Below are positions 54,206-62,550 of a stretch of 64,000 nucleotides of DNA, piece after piece; positions within the stretch are counted from its first letter, which is position 1; each line of letters starts with the position of its first letter. A model generated the notes under the pieces. The model had not been told where the DNA came from. It saw only the letters and a program-made list of their open reading frames with translations, and ran no database searches. The DNA is from Sphingomonadaceae bacterium. Lineage in GTDB: Bacteria > Pseudomonadota > Alphaproteobacteria > Sphingomonadales > Sphingomonadaceae. The stretch is taken from assembly GCA_947477745.1 (NCBI GenBank), contig CANJUF010000009.1, forward strand, positions 1 to 64,000. Direction: 5' to 3'. Position numbers and translations under genes: made by a program.

Positions 54206-54532
54206 TCAATACTGCGCTTCGGGCATGTGGACGACAAGGCCGTCGAGATCGCCGGTCACCGTGATCTGGCAGGTCAGGCGGCTGCTGGGCTTCACCGGCG
54301 CGGCGGTGTTTTCGAGCATGTCGATCTCGGCCTGCGATGAGGGGCCACCGACCTTGCCGGTCCAGTCATCGTCGATATAGCAATGGCAGGTCGCGCAGGC
54401 GAGCGCGCCGCCGCATTCGCCGACAATGCCCTCGACCCCGTTGTAGAGCGCGCCGTGCATCACGTTTTCGCCTTCGGCAACGTCGATCTCGGTGCGCGCG
54501 CCGTCATGGGCGACGTAGATTATCCTGGGCAT
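54206..54532 (-). CDS. [2Fe-2S] ferredoxin of putidaredoxin/adrenodoxin type, 108 aa
   Basis: Cysteines C40, C46, C49 and C88 give the C-x5-C-x2-C...C pattern (GECGGALACATC, then RLTCQI). Length and the acidic surface segments fit P450-partner ferredoxins. It is encoded between a molybdopterin oxidoreductase and the P450 at 52984, and probably carries electrons to that P450 and perhaps to the tandem P450s, which lack their own ferredoxin. Confidence 0.94.
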   Translation of the reverse strand: MPRIIYVAHDGARTEIDVAEGENVMHGALYNGVEGIVGECGGALACATCHCYIDDDWTGKVGGPSSQAEIDMLENTAAPVKPSSRLTCQITVTGDLDGLVVHMPEAQY

Positions 54533-54598
54533 GGGCGCTCCGTGTGAAAACAAGTGCGCGCTCCTTCACGGCAGCGCCATGCCGCGTCAAGGGCGGCG

Positions 54599-56668
54599 CT
54601 ACGATATCGCGGCTGCGACCGGTTCGACTGCGACCGGGATCGCGGTCATCTGCGGCTGCCCGGTCTCGGGATCGATGCGCATGGCGCTGGTCAGGTGGCC
54701 GGTGTTCGCCTCGTGCCAGCCATGCGGCAGCGAAACCACGCCGGGCCTGAGGCGCTCGTCGAAAGCGGCGCGAGCCTCCAGCGCGCCGTTCGCGCTGCGA
54801 AGGCTTACGGCCTGGCCCGGAGCAATGCCCAGGCGCTGCGCGTCCACGGCCGTGATGCGCAGGTTCGGCGCTTCGCCGTCACGCGGTCGGCGGGCGTTTT
54901 CCATCGTGTTGACCCGTCTGATCTGCCGGCCCGAGGTGAGCAGCAGCGGATAGCCGGGCGCCGTGCCGGAGAAACTGGCGAGCAGTTCCGACAGGCGCCG
55001 CAGCAGCACCTCTGGCGCGATCCGCCACTTGCCATCGGGAACCGCTTTCTCCAGCGCCCACGGCACCTTGCGGTCGTAAGCGATGCCATATGGGATCGCG
55101 GCGCGTAGCTGCTCGATCGAATGGCGCGCGCGGCCCATCCAGTTTTCGAGAACATCCTCGTCGCTCAGGCCGTCGGGATCGAGCCCGCCGGTTACCATTT
55201 GCTGCGCGCCCAGACGCTTTGCCATCTGCGCGAACAGATGAACCGAAGAGCGGCGCTCGAAGGGTGCCTCGACCACCGGGCGCAAAAGCTGCGGATAGGC
55301 GGGACCGATCACTTCGTTGACGGTCCACAAGTCGACGCGCTCGAGCTGGTTGGTGAGCGGAAAGACATGGTTCGCCATCTCGGTGAGCGGAGTCGGGATG
55401 ATATCGCCCACGGCGAACACTTCGAGCGTGCCAAGCGCGCGCTTGAGCCGGTCCGGATCGGGCACCGCGGTCAGCGGACTCGCGCCGACCAGCAGCAGGC
55501 CTCGCAAGGGGCCGTGCTCGATCTCGTCGGCCATCAGCGATTCGGGAATGTCGCCGCCGATGCGCTTCATCTCGGGGCGCGAGCCGGGGCGCGGATAGTC
55601 GTGTCCGTCCTCGGGCGCGGGCGACCACTCCTCGCGCGTCTCGAACATGTCGAACCAGCCCGGGTCGAACCACATGCCGCCCGGCTTCTCGAGCGAATCT
55701 GTGAGCACCAGCAGCGCCCAGCGCAGCAGTTCGGTAACCAGCGCGTGCGGGCCGAAGGTGATGCCCGATCCGGTGGGAAAGGCGATCCGACCGGCCTTGG
55801 CGATATCCTGCCACAAGGCTTGCAGTTCGCTGGCGGGGACGCCCGCCGCCTGTGCGACTGCATCGAGTTCGAACCCCGCAAGCGCGCCGCGCAGGGCGGC
55901 AAGGTCATGCGGGCGGGTGACGGTGTGGACGCTGCTATCGGGCGCAAGGGCATCGAGCGCCTGGCGCACGAGCCACGCCAGCACCAGCGTATCGGTGCCC
56001 GGCAGCAGCGCGAGGTGATGATCGGACAAGTCGGCGGTGCGGGTGCGCACCGGGTCCAGGGTCCAGATTGTGCCGCCCCGCGCGCGAAACGCGGCGAAAG
56101 TGCGCGGACCATCGGTAAAGCCGCCGGTGCCGACATAGCCGTGGCTGACCATCGGGTTCGACCCGCAGATCACCAGCAGCCGCACCTGCTCGTCTTCGGG
56201 AACCCATTTGGGGAACATCTCGATGCCGTATCCGGTCACCAGTTCGGCCGCCTTGACGGCCGGCGCGATGTCGACGGTCATCGGCGTGTAGAACTGCTCG
56301 GTGCCCAGGCCGAGGCGCAGCCGTCCTGCCGCCTGCATGCCCAGCGAATCGCAGCCGCTGCCGACGCAGATGCCGACCGAATGCGGGCCATGCTCGGCAA
56401 TCAGCGCCGCGAACTTCGCGCCGAGATCGTCGAGCGCCTGCTGCCAGCCGGCTTGCTGGCCATTTATCATGGGATGATTGAGCCGGTCGGGACGGTTCAC
56501 GGTCCAGGGCAGCGCGGCGCCTTTTGGGCACATGTAGCCCCGTGAGCGGGGATGATCAGGGTCAGGCCGCACGCCGGTGACGCGCCTGCCCTGCTCGACA
56601 TCGACGATAACGCCGCATCCCGCCCAGCACGACCTGCAGACGGTTTTCACTTGCGCTGTGTCGCTCAT
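54599..56668 (-). CDS. Molybdopterin-dependent oxidoreductase (formate dehydrogenase/DMSO reductase superfamily), 689 aa
   Basis: The N-terminal [4Fe-4S] site is C11-x2-C14-x3-C18...C47 (CRSCWAGCG, then YMCPKG). Domains for the bis-MGD cofactor follow, with ICGSNPMVSHGYVG and a C-terminal molydopterin-dinucleotide-binding region including GIAPGQAVSLRSANG. At the molybdenum-ligand region I see TPMTVDIAPAVKA without an evident Cys, Sec or Ser, so the ligand may be Asp or absent. Not large enough for an NAD-linked formate dehydrogenase with fused subunits. No signal peptide, so cytoplasmic. The substrate is unknown. Confidence 0.9.
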   Translation of the reverse strand: MSDTAQVKTVCRSCWAGCGVIVDVEQGRRVTGVRPDPDHPRSRGYMCPKGAALPWTVNRPDRLNHPMINGQQAGWQQALDDLGAKFAALIAEHGPHSVGICVGSGCDSLGMQAAGRLRLGLGTEQFYTPMTVDIAPAVKAAELVTGYGIEMFPKWVPEDEQVRLLVICGSNPMVSHGYVGTGGFTDGPRTFAAFRARGGTIWTLDPVRTRTADLSDHHLALLPGTDTLVLAWLVRQALDALAPDSSVHTVTRPHDLAALRGALAGFELDAVAQAAGVPASELQALWQDIAKAGRIAFPTGSGITFGPHALVTELLRWALLVLTDSLEKPGGMWFDPGWFDMFETREEWSPAPEDGHDYPRPGSRPEMKRIGGDIPESLMADEIEHGPLRGLLLVGASPLTAVPDPDRLKRALGTLEVFAVGDIIPTPLTEMANHVFPLTNQLERVDLWTVNEVIGPAYPQLLRPVVEAPFERRSSVHLFAQMAKRLGAQQMVTGGLDPDGLSDEDVLENWMGRARHSIEQLRAAIPYGIAYDRKVPWALEKAVPDGKWRIAPEVLLRRLSELLASFSGTAPGYPLLLTSGRQIRRVNTMENARRPRDGEAPNLRITAVDAQRLGIAPGQAVSLRSANGALEARAAFDERLRPGVVSLPHGWHEANTGHLTSAMRIDPETGQPQMTAIPVAVEPVAAAIS

Positions 56669-56750
56669 CGCCGCTTCCCTTCGCTCTCCGAGCAAAGACT
56701 AGGCGCGGCGCGGCACGCTGTCCACGCGCCGTTGTCGCACGGATCCGGGC

Positions 56751-56912
56751 CTAGCCGCGACCGGAGGCGCTGCCGAGCCGGTGATAAAGCGCCGAATATT
56801 TCGACGAGACCGGATCGTCCGAGTGATTTTCGATGTAGTAGCGCACGGCCTCCTGGAGGAGCTTGAAATCCTCATTGGAAAGGACGGCGCGTGAGGGGCT
56901 TGGTTCGCTCAT
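56751..56912 (-). CDS. Small conserved paralogue 2 downstream of aceA, 53 aa
   Basis: A 53-residue frame starting at ATG 56912, preceded by GGAGAACCAAG. It shares a framework with the neighbouring small protein at 56982: NEDFKLLQEAVRYYIENH, then SSKYSALYHRLGSASG. The identical length and shared EDFKLL-EAVR and SKY-LYHRLG blocks show they are tandem duplicates and argue strongly that both are real genes. It is predicted helical and soluble, with no cysteine. Function unknown; position after isocitrate lyase suggests a role tied to C2 or fatty-acid growth. Confidence 0.75.
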   Translation of the reverse strand: MSEPSPSRAVLSNEDFKLLQEAVRYYIENHSDDPVSSKYSALYHRLGSASGRG

Positions 56913-56937
56913 CTTGGTTCTCCAGCATGATCCCTGT

Positions 56938-56968
56938 CGCCCGCCGCCGTGGGGGACAGCGGCGGGCG
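56938..56968 (-). terminator. Hairpin between the two small paralogues
   Basis: CGCCCGCCGC and GCGGCGGGCG pair perfectly (10 bp) around an 11-nt loop, between small paralogues 1 and 2. No U-run follows in either direction, so it may attenuate or stabilise the aceA transcript rather than end it. Confidence 0.4.
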
Positions 56969-56981
56969 TGGGGTTACCGGA

Positions 56982-57143
56982 TCAGGGCGTGCCTGCGGCG
57001 CGTCCCAGCCGGTGATAGAGATTGGCGTACTTCGAGGTCAGTTCGCTCTCGTCATTGGTCTGGATCCAATGCCTTACCGCTTCTTTCAGCAGCTTGAAAT
57101 CCTCGTCTGAGAACACCGAATAGGAACGGGTCGGGGTAGACAT
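56982..57143 (-). CDS. Small conserved paralogue 1 directly downstream of aceA, 53 aa
   Basis: A 53-residue frame starting at ATG 57143, preceded by CGGAGCCAAG, 31 bp after the isocitrate lyase stop on the same strand. SDEDFKLLKEAVRHWIQTN and TSKYANLYHRLGRAAG match its tandem copy at 56751. It has no known domain that I recognise. Co-transcription with aceA is likely. It could be a small regulator or assembly partner of a glyoxylate-shunt or beta-oxidation enzyme, but nothing in the sequence proves that. Confidence 0.77.
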   Translation of the reverse strand: MSTPTRSYSVFSDEDFKLLKEAVRHWIQTNDESELTSKYANLYHRLGRAAGTP

Positions 57144-57174
57144 GGCTTGGCTCCGTGCAGATCAGTTCGTGACC

Positions 57175-58770
57175 TCAGGCCGCGAACTGGTTCATGGTGT
57201 TATGCTCGCCGCCCGCCTTGAGAGCGGCTTCGCCGGCGAAGTATTCCTTGTGGTCGTCGCCGATGTCCGATCCAGCCATGTTCTGGTGCTTGACGCAAGC
57301 GATTCCCTGCCGGATTTCGGCGCGCTGCACCGTGGCGACATAGCCGAGCATGCCCAGATCGCCGAAGTACTGGCGCGCCAGATCGTCGGTCGAGAGCGCC
57401 GCGGTGTGATAGGTGGGCAGGGTGATGAGGTGGTGGAAGATGCCCGCCTCACGCGCCGAATCGCTCTGGAAGGTGCGGATGCGCTCATCCGCCTCGATCG
57501 CGAGGTCGGTATCGTCGTAGTCGATGCTCATCAGCCTGGCGCGGTCATAACCGAACACGTCGCGGCCTTCGGCTTCCCAGGCATCGTAAACCTGCTGGCG
57601 GAAATTGAGCGTCCAGTTGAAACTAGGCGAATTATTGTAGACCAGCTTGGCGTTGGGGATCACCTCGCGGATGCGGCTGACCATGCCGCCGATCTGGGCG
57701 ATGTGCGGCTTTTCGGTCTCGATCCAGAGCAGGTCGGCGCCGTGCTGGAGCGAGGCGATGCAATCCATGACGCAGCGATCCTCGCCGGTACCGGGGCGGA
57801 ACTGATAGAGGTTGCTGGGCAGACGCTTGGGCCGCATCAGCTTGCCGTCGCGGGCGATGAGAACGTCGCCGTGCGCCAGATTCGACTGATCGACTTCCTC
57901 GCAATCGAGGAACGAATTGTACTGATCGGCAAGGTCGCCCGGCTCGCGCGTGAAGGCGATCTGCTTGGTGAGGCCTGCGCCCAGCGAATCGGTGCGCGCG
58001 ACGATCACGCCGTCGTCGATGCCCAGTTCCATAAAGGCGTAGCGAACGGCCCGGATCTTGGCGAGGAAGTCCTCGTGCGGGACGGTGACCTTGCCGTCCT
58101 GGTGGCCGCACTGCTTCTCGTCGGAAACCTGGTTTTCGATCTGGATGCAGCAGGCGCCCGCCTCGATGAACTTCTTGGCGAGCAGGTAAGTCGCCTCGGC
58201 ATTGCCGAAGCCCGCATCGATGTCGGCGATGATCGGGACGACGTGCGTGTCGTAATTGTCGATGGCGTGCTCGATGCGCTTGACCTCGACTTCGTCACCG
58301 GCGGCGCGGGCCTTGTCGAGATCGCGGAACAGCAGGCTTAGCTCGCGCGCGTCGGCCTGGCGCAGGAAGGTGTAAAGCTCCTCGACCAGCGCGGGAACCG
58401 AGGTCTTTTCGTGCATCGACTGATCGGGCAGGGGGCCGAATTCGCTGCGCAGCGCCGCGACCATCCAGCCCGAAAGGTAGAGGTAGCGCCCCTTGGTGGT
58501 GCCGAAGTGCTTCTTGATCGAGATCAGCTTTTGCTGGCCGATGAAGCCGTGCCAGCAGCCGAGCGACTGGGTGTAGTTCGCCGGGTCGGCATCGTAGGCT
58601 TCCATGTCGGCGCGCATGATCTTGGCGGTGTAGCGCGCAATGTCGAGACCGGTCTGGAAGCGGTTCTGCAGACGCATGCGGGCGACGTATTGCGCGTCGA
58701 TCCCGTCCCAGGTGGCGGTGTTGGCCGAAATGGTGCGGTCGGCTTCGGCGATGGTCTGCTGATATGTCAC
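57175..58770 (-). CDS. aceA: Isocitrate lyase (531-aa type)
   Basis: Cleaves isocitrate to glyoxylate and succinate, the first step of the glyoxylate shunt, needed for growth on acetyl-CoA-yielding substrates. The catalytic loop is EKQCGHQDGKVTVPHEDF with the active-site C221. GWMVAALRSEFGPLPDQSMHEK and ADIDAGFGNAEATYLLAKKF are also typical. The start is a GTG at 58770 with GGGGA eight bases upstream; this gives 531 residues, the length of the longer isocitrate lyase form found in Pseudomonas aeruginosa. It diverges from a RamB/ScfR-type regulator and is followed by two small paralogues. Confidence 0.95.
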   Translation of the reverse strand: MTYQQTIAEADRTISANTATWDGIDAQYVARMRLQNRFQTGLDIARYTAKIMRADMEAYDADPANYTQSLGCWHGFIGQQKLISIKKHFGTTKGRYLYLSGWMVAALRSEFGPLPDQSMHEKTSVPALVEELYTFLRQADARELSLLFRDLDKARAAGDEVEVKRIEHAIDNYDTHVVPIIADIDAGFGNAEATYLLAKKFIEAGACCIQIENQVSDEKQCGHQDGKVTVPHEDFLAKIRAVRYAFMELGIDDGVIVARTDSLGAGLTKQIAFTREPGDLADQYNSFLDCEEVDQSNLAHGDVLIARDGKLMRPKRLPSNLYQFRPGTGEDRCVMDCIASLQHGADLLWIETEKPHIAQIGGMVSRIREVIPNAKLVYNNSPSFNWTLNFRQQVYDAWEAEGRDVFGYDRARLMSIDYDDTDLAIEADERIRTFQSDSAREAGIFHHLITLPTYHTAALSTDDLARQYFGDLGMLGYVATVQRAEIRQGIACVKHQNMAGSDIGDDHKEYFAGEAALKAGGEHNTMNQFAA

Positions 58771-58854
58771 GTGCAATGTCCCCGATGTGAGGTTGGATAA
58801 TGTTCGCGAGATACCTGTCCATGCTGCATTGCGGAACGGCTGGCGGAGTCGTGT

Positions 58855-58900
58855 TGTCAAACATGACAGATATTCCTTGTCATAATGTAATGATTTGACA
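58855..58900. promoter_or_regulatory. TGTCA/TGACA half-site cluster between aceA and its putative regulator
   Basis: Two inverted pairs are visible: TGTCA-aaca-TGACA at 58855-58868, and TGTCA at 58878-58882 with TGACA at 58896-58900. They lie within the 143-bp region between the divergent aceA GTG and the regulator ATG, a natural operator location for the RamB/ScfR-type protein. Direct binding is inferred. Confidence 0.5.
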
Positions 58901-58913
58901 TAGACGGTTGGTC

Positions 58914-60302
58914 ATGGCCGAAACCAAACCCCTGTTCATTGGGCCGCGCCTGCGCCGCCTGCGCCGCGAACTTGGCATCACCCAGCAGGCCATGGCGGAC
59001 GACCTCGCCATTTCGCCAAGTTATGTCGCCTTGCTCGAACGCAATCAGCGGCCGCTTACCGCCGATATGCTGCTGCGGCTGGCGCGGACTTACGGGCTCG
59101 ATATCACGCAGCTCGCAAGCGAAGACGGCGAGGCTTATGCCCGCCGCATCGTCGAAGTGCTGCGCGATCCGATCTTCGCCGACATCGATCTGCCCGCGCT
59201 TGAAGTCGCCGATCTGGCCACCAATTTTCCCGGCGTGTCCGAGGCCCTGCTTCGCCTCCACGGCGCTTTCACCCGCGAACAGGAGGCGCTTGCCCGCCAG
59301 CGGGTAAGCGGGGCCGGCGGCGAACAAGGCGACCAGATCGATGCTGCGCGCATGTTCCTGGCCGGGCAGCGCAACCATTTTCCGGATATCGACAGCCGCG
59401 CCGAAGCGCTCTCAGCCGAAATCGCGCGCGAAGGAGGCCTGCGCCTCTGGCTCGGCAAGCAGGGGGTGCGGGTGCGCTTCCTGCCGCCGGAGGTGATGCT
59501 CGGCTCGCTGCGCCGTTTCGACCGGCACAACCAGCAGCTCCTGCTGGCAGACACACTCGACGGTGCCAGCCGCGATTACCAGATGGCGGTCCATGTCGCG
59601 CACACTGCCTTGCGCAGCGAGATTTCGCGGATCGTGCGCGGGCAGGAGTTTGGCGACACCACCACCGAGGCGCTGGTCCGCCGCGCGCTTGCGGCTTACG
59701 GTGCCGCAGCCCTGCTTATGCCTTACGGTGAGTTCGCGCGCGCGGCCCTGGCGCGACGCTATGACATCGAGGCGCTCGCGCGCCAGTTCGGCGCCAGCTT
59801 CGAGCAGGTGGCGCACCGGCTGACGACGCTGCAGCGGCCGGGCGAGGCGCGCGTGCCGTTCTTTTTCATCCGGGTCGACGAGGCGGGCAACGTTTCCAAG
59901 CGGCTTGACGGCGCGGGCTTTCCGTTTGCTGCGCATGGCGGCGGCTGCCCGCTGTGGTCGGTCCATTCGGTGTTTCGCAGGCCCGGAGAGATCGTCACCC
60001 AGGGGATGGAATTGCCCGACGGGCAGCGCTTCTTCTCGATCGCGCGCACAGTGGTGGCAGGCGGAGGCCATCACGGCGCGCCGAGAGTGATGCGGGCGAT
60101 CGCGCTGGCCTGCGCTGCCGAACACGCTGGCGAGCTGGTCTATGCGGAAGGCGGGGATCAGACCGCCACGCCGATCGGCGTCACCTGCCGGCTGTGCAAC
60201 CGCGCCGAGTGCCCGGCGCGCGCGCTGCCGCCGATCGGGCGCGACGTATTGCCCGACGACTATCGCCGCAGCCTTGCGCCGTTTGAATTTGCGGAAAGCT
60301 GA
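58914..60302 (+). CDS. RamB/ScfR-type (XRE plus short-chain fatty acyl) transcriptional regulator, 462 aa
   Basis: An N-terminal XRE helix-turn-helix (residues 10-68: LRRLRRELGITQQAMADDLAISPSYV) is followed by an IrrE/ImmA-like region and a large C-terminal DUF2083-type domain that ends with a cysteine cluster, CRLCNRAEC. This architecture is that of short-chain acyl-CoA regulators such as RamB, which controls isocitrate lyase in corynebacteria. It diverges from aceA, which supports the same role here. I start at ATG 58914 (MAETKPL); an in-frame TTG six bases earlier is possible. Confidence 0.92.
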   Translation: MAETKPLFIGPRLRRLRRELGITQQAMADDLAISPSYVALLERNQRPLTADMLLRLARTYGLDITQLASEDGEAYARRIVEVLRDPIFADIDLPALEVADLATNFPGVSEALLRLHGAFTREQEALARQRVSGAGGEQGDQIDAARMFLAGQRNHFPDIDSRAEALSAEIAREGGLRLWLGKQGVRVRFLPPEVMLGSLRRFDRHNQQLLLADTLDGASRDYQMAVHVAHTALRSEISRIVRGQEFGDTTTEALVRRALAAYGAAALLMPYGEFARAALARRYDIEALARQFGASFEQVAHRLTTLQRPGEARVPFFFIRVDEAGNVSKRLDGAGFPFAAHGGGCPLWSVHSVFRRPGEIVTQGMELPDGQRFFSIARTVVAGGGHHGAPRVMRAIALACAAEHAGELVYAEGGDQTATPIGVTCRLCNRAECPARALPPIGRDVLPDDYRRSLAPFEFAES

Positions 60303-60328
60303 CAGGCTGGCTCCGGTTCAAAGTGTTT

Positions 60329-60398
60329 CGTCACCCCGGCGAAGGCCGGGGTCCAGATGCTGTGACGTGACTGGATTCCGGCCTCTGCCGGAATGACG
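60329..60398. repeat. Palindromic intergenic repeat, family B copy 3 (reverse orientation)
   Basis: A 70-bp element from CGTCACCCCGGC to GCCGGAATGACG, the reverse complement arrangement of the copies at 16072 and 23007. It lies between the RamB-type and IclR-type regulator genes on the same strand. Confidence 0.86.
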
Positions 60399-60502
60399 AG
60401 GGTTCAGGAATTGCAGATTCGGGTACCGCTTTGACGGGCATCTCTTGACGCATTGTCGCACGCGCCTTAGGCACCGCAATTCGAAATAGCGAAAAGTCGG
60501 AC

Positions 60503-61360
60503 ATGTCGAGATCCTCTCCGGGCGTAAAGCGCGTCGCGGCCATCCTGAACTTCATTGCCGACCACCCCGGCCAGGCCTTCGCGCTGACCGATCTCGTGCG
60601 CGCATTGAAGCTCAGCCGCGCGACGTGCCATGCGCTGCTCACCGGCCTCGTCGATGTTGGCTATCTCTATCGCACCAGCGACAAGACCTATGTGCTCGGC
60701 CCGGCGCTGGCGGCGATCGGCCGCACCGCGGCGCAACACTTTTCGCCGCTTCAGGTTGCCCAGCCCGAAATGCGCAAGCTCGCCGACGAGTTCAACGTGC
60801 TGTGCGGCGCCTATTTCCTCGACGATGCGGTGGTTCACCTGCGCGACCGGGCCGCCTCGGCCAGCCATGTCGGCTATCCGGTCCCGCTCGGCGCACGCTT
60901 CAAGCTGCACGAGGCGCTCGCCCCGGTGTTCTTCGCCGATGCAGAAAAGGGCTTCGACAACTGGCTGCGCACGACCGACTTCGAGCCTGACGAAGCCCAG
61001 AAGGAACTGTTCCGCGAGGCAGCCGCTGCGGTTCGGCGCGACGGTTATATCGTCATCGAGCGCAAGCCGGGCTTCTCGATGGACGATGCCACCTACGATG
61101 CAGATGACGCGACGTCGACCGCGCAACTGCCAATCAGAATTATCACCCGGGTGACCGATGATCGCCCCTATTCGATCGCGGCGATCATGGCTCCGGTCCA
61201 CGATGAAAAGGGCCGGGTGAGCTTTGCCCTGGGCATAACCGGCTTCTATTCGACCATGTCGGCTGAGCGCGTGATCCATGCAGGCGGGCGGCTGCGCGAT
61301 GCCTGCGCGCGCGTTTCCGATTTCATTGCGGGCAGGGGCGAGCAGGCGCGCGCGGCTTGA
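60503..61360 (+). CDS. IclR-family transcriptional regulator, 285 aa
   Basis: An N-terminal winged helix (residues 5-65: VKRVAAILNFIADHPGQAF then LSRATCHALLTGLVDVGYL) and an IclR effector domain (about 80-280) with GFSMDDATYDADD in place of the more usual RGYA-type turn. IclR proteins of catabolic clusters respond to aromatic or small-acid ligands. It is followed 95 bp downstream by the APH-like kinase gene, whose upstream region contains the inverted repeat at 61403, a possible target. Confidence 0.91.
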   Translation: MSRSSPGVKRVAAILNFIADHPGQAFALTDLVRALKLSRATCHALLTGLVDVGYLYRTSDKTYVLGPALAAIGRTAAQHFSPLQVAQPEMRKLADEFNVLCGAYFLDDAVVHLRDRAASASHVGYPVPLGARFKLHEALAPVFFADAEKGFDNWLRTTDFEPDEAQKELFREAAAAVRRDGYIVIERKPGFSMDDATYDADDATSTAQLPIRIITRVTDDRPYSIAAIMAPVHDEKGRVSFALGITGFYSTMSAERVIHAGGRLRDACARVSDFIAGRGEQARAA

Positions 61361-61402
61361 CCTCTTACTGCGCCATCATTACCATCGCGATTTCGAAAAT
61401 TT

Positions 61403-61418
61403 ATTCACTATTGTGAAT
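61403..61418. promoter_or_regulatory. Inverted repeat ATTCAC-TATT-GTGAAT upstream of the APH-like gene
   Basis: A perfect 6-bp-arm inverted repeat in an AT-rich patch, 38-53 bp upstream of the APH-like ATG and just after the IclR gene. A candidate IclR operator. A TTCGAAA motif sits just upstream of it and again ahead of the IclR start. Confidence 0.45.
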
Positions 61419-61455
61419 TTGTGCTGGCGGACAGCTGGCCGACCGGGAGCAGGCA

Positions 61456-62511
61456 ATGTCTGACGTAATCGTTGCGCCTTCGACGCGCGACCTCGATGAC
61501 CTGAGCAAGGATCTTGCCGACTGGATGCAGGCGCAAATGCCGCAGGCTCGCGAGATAACCATCGACAATCTCGAATATCCGCGCGGGGCGGGCCAGTCGC
61601 ACGAGACGATCCTGTTCGATGCGCACTGGAAAGACGGCGGCGAGCGCATCGACCAGGGCTTCGTCGTGCGCTTCAAGCCGATCAGCTTCATCATGTTTCC
61701 CGACGACCTGTGGGACCAGCAGATCGAGGTGATGCGGGTGTTCCACGAAGACGGCCGGATTCCGGTCGCCAAGGTGTGGTGGAAGGAAGACGACGAATCC
61801 ATCCTCGGCGGCAAGTTCTATGTGATGGAGAAGAAGAAGGGCCGCGTCACGGTCAGCGTGCCGCCCTATTCGATGTCGGGCTGGTTTGCCGAATCGACGC
61901 CGGAGCAGCGCCACAGGGCCTGGCGGCAAGGTGTCGAGGCGATGGCGCGGCTGCACACCATGCCGGTCGAAAGGCTCGGGTTCCTCAAGTTCGACTGGCC
62001 GGGTGCCGAGCAGGGCTTGCCGCAGGAATGGGAAAAGTGGTCCCGTTATGTCGACTGGGTCAATGCCGACGGCGAAATCCCCATTCTCAAGGAAGCGCTT
62101 GCCCAGCTCGAAGCGACCAAGCCAGGCCACACCGCGCCCGGACTGGTGTGGGGCGATTGCCGCATCGGCAACATGATGTTCGATGCCAACTACGATCTGA
62201 TCGCGGTGATGGACTGGGAGCAGGCGACACTCGGCGGCAGCCTCAACGATCTGGCCTGGTGGATCACGCTTGGCGAACAGATGCACGGCGCCTCGGGCTT
62301 CCTAGGCAAGCACCTCGAAGGCATGGGAACCCGGCAGGACACCATCGACTTGTGGCAGGGCATCACCGGCCAGTCGGTAGACGGGCTTGAGTGGTACGAG
62401 GACTTCATGGTGCTCAAGACCTGTCTGATGTCGATCCGCATGGGACGCCTGCGCGGGCAGGGACCGCTGATCGATCCGGAAACCATCCGCAAGCGGCTCC
62501 GGATGGGTTGA
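61456..62511 (+). CDS. APH-like phosphotransferase, 351 aa
   Basis: Aminoglycoside-phosphotransferase/choline-kinase fold. The Brenner-type catalytic motif reads VWGDCRIGNMMF with D234 and N239, and the metal-binding aspartate is D253 in VMDWEQATLG. The histidine usual before GD is W232. In acyl-CoA catabolic loci, APH proteins are linked to phosphorylation of hydroxyacyl-CoA, as for levulinate LvaA and the ACAD10/11 kinases, so a hydroxyacyl-CoA kinase is the best guess. Antibiotic resistance is unlikely here. An IclR gene precedes it and a ligase follows. Confidence 0.9.
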   Translation: MSDVIVAPSTRDLDDLSKDLADWMQAQMPQAREITIDNLEYPRGAGQSHETILFDAHWKDGGERIDQGFVVRFKPISFIMFPDDLWDQQIEVMRVFHEDGRIPVAKVWWKEDDESILGGKFYVMEKKKGRVTVSVPPYSMSGWFAESTPEQRHRAWRQGVEAMARLHTMPVERLGFLKFDWPGAEQGLPQEWEKWSRYVDWVNADGEIPILKEALAQLEATKPGHTAPGLVWGDCRIGNMMFDANYDLIAVMDWEQATLGGSLNDLAWWITLGEQMHGASGFLGKHLEGMGTRQDTIDLWQGITGQSVDGLEWYEDFMVLKTCLMSIRMGRLRGQGPLIDPETIRKRLRMG

Positions 62512-62523
62512 GCGCCGCGGCGC

Positions 62524-62550
62524 GCACAATTGCGGGCGCAATGATTGTGC
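62524..62550. promoter_or_regulatory. Large imperfect palindrome upstream of the right-end ligase
   Basis: GCACAAT at 62524-62530 and ATTGTGC at 62544-62550 are perfect inverted arms, with an inner TGC-gggc-GCA. A further TTGTGCAA at 62553-62560 repeats the half-site. It lies about 75 bp upstream of the ligase start, so it is a candidate operator, perhaps for the IclR protein. Confidence 0.5.

Noticed and set aside
61456..62511. Aminoglycoside resistance gene
   Set aside because: The APH fold is shared by many metabolic kinases; the catabolic neighbours and the altered HGD motif make resistance unlikely.
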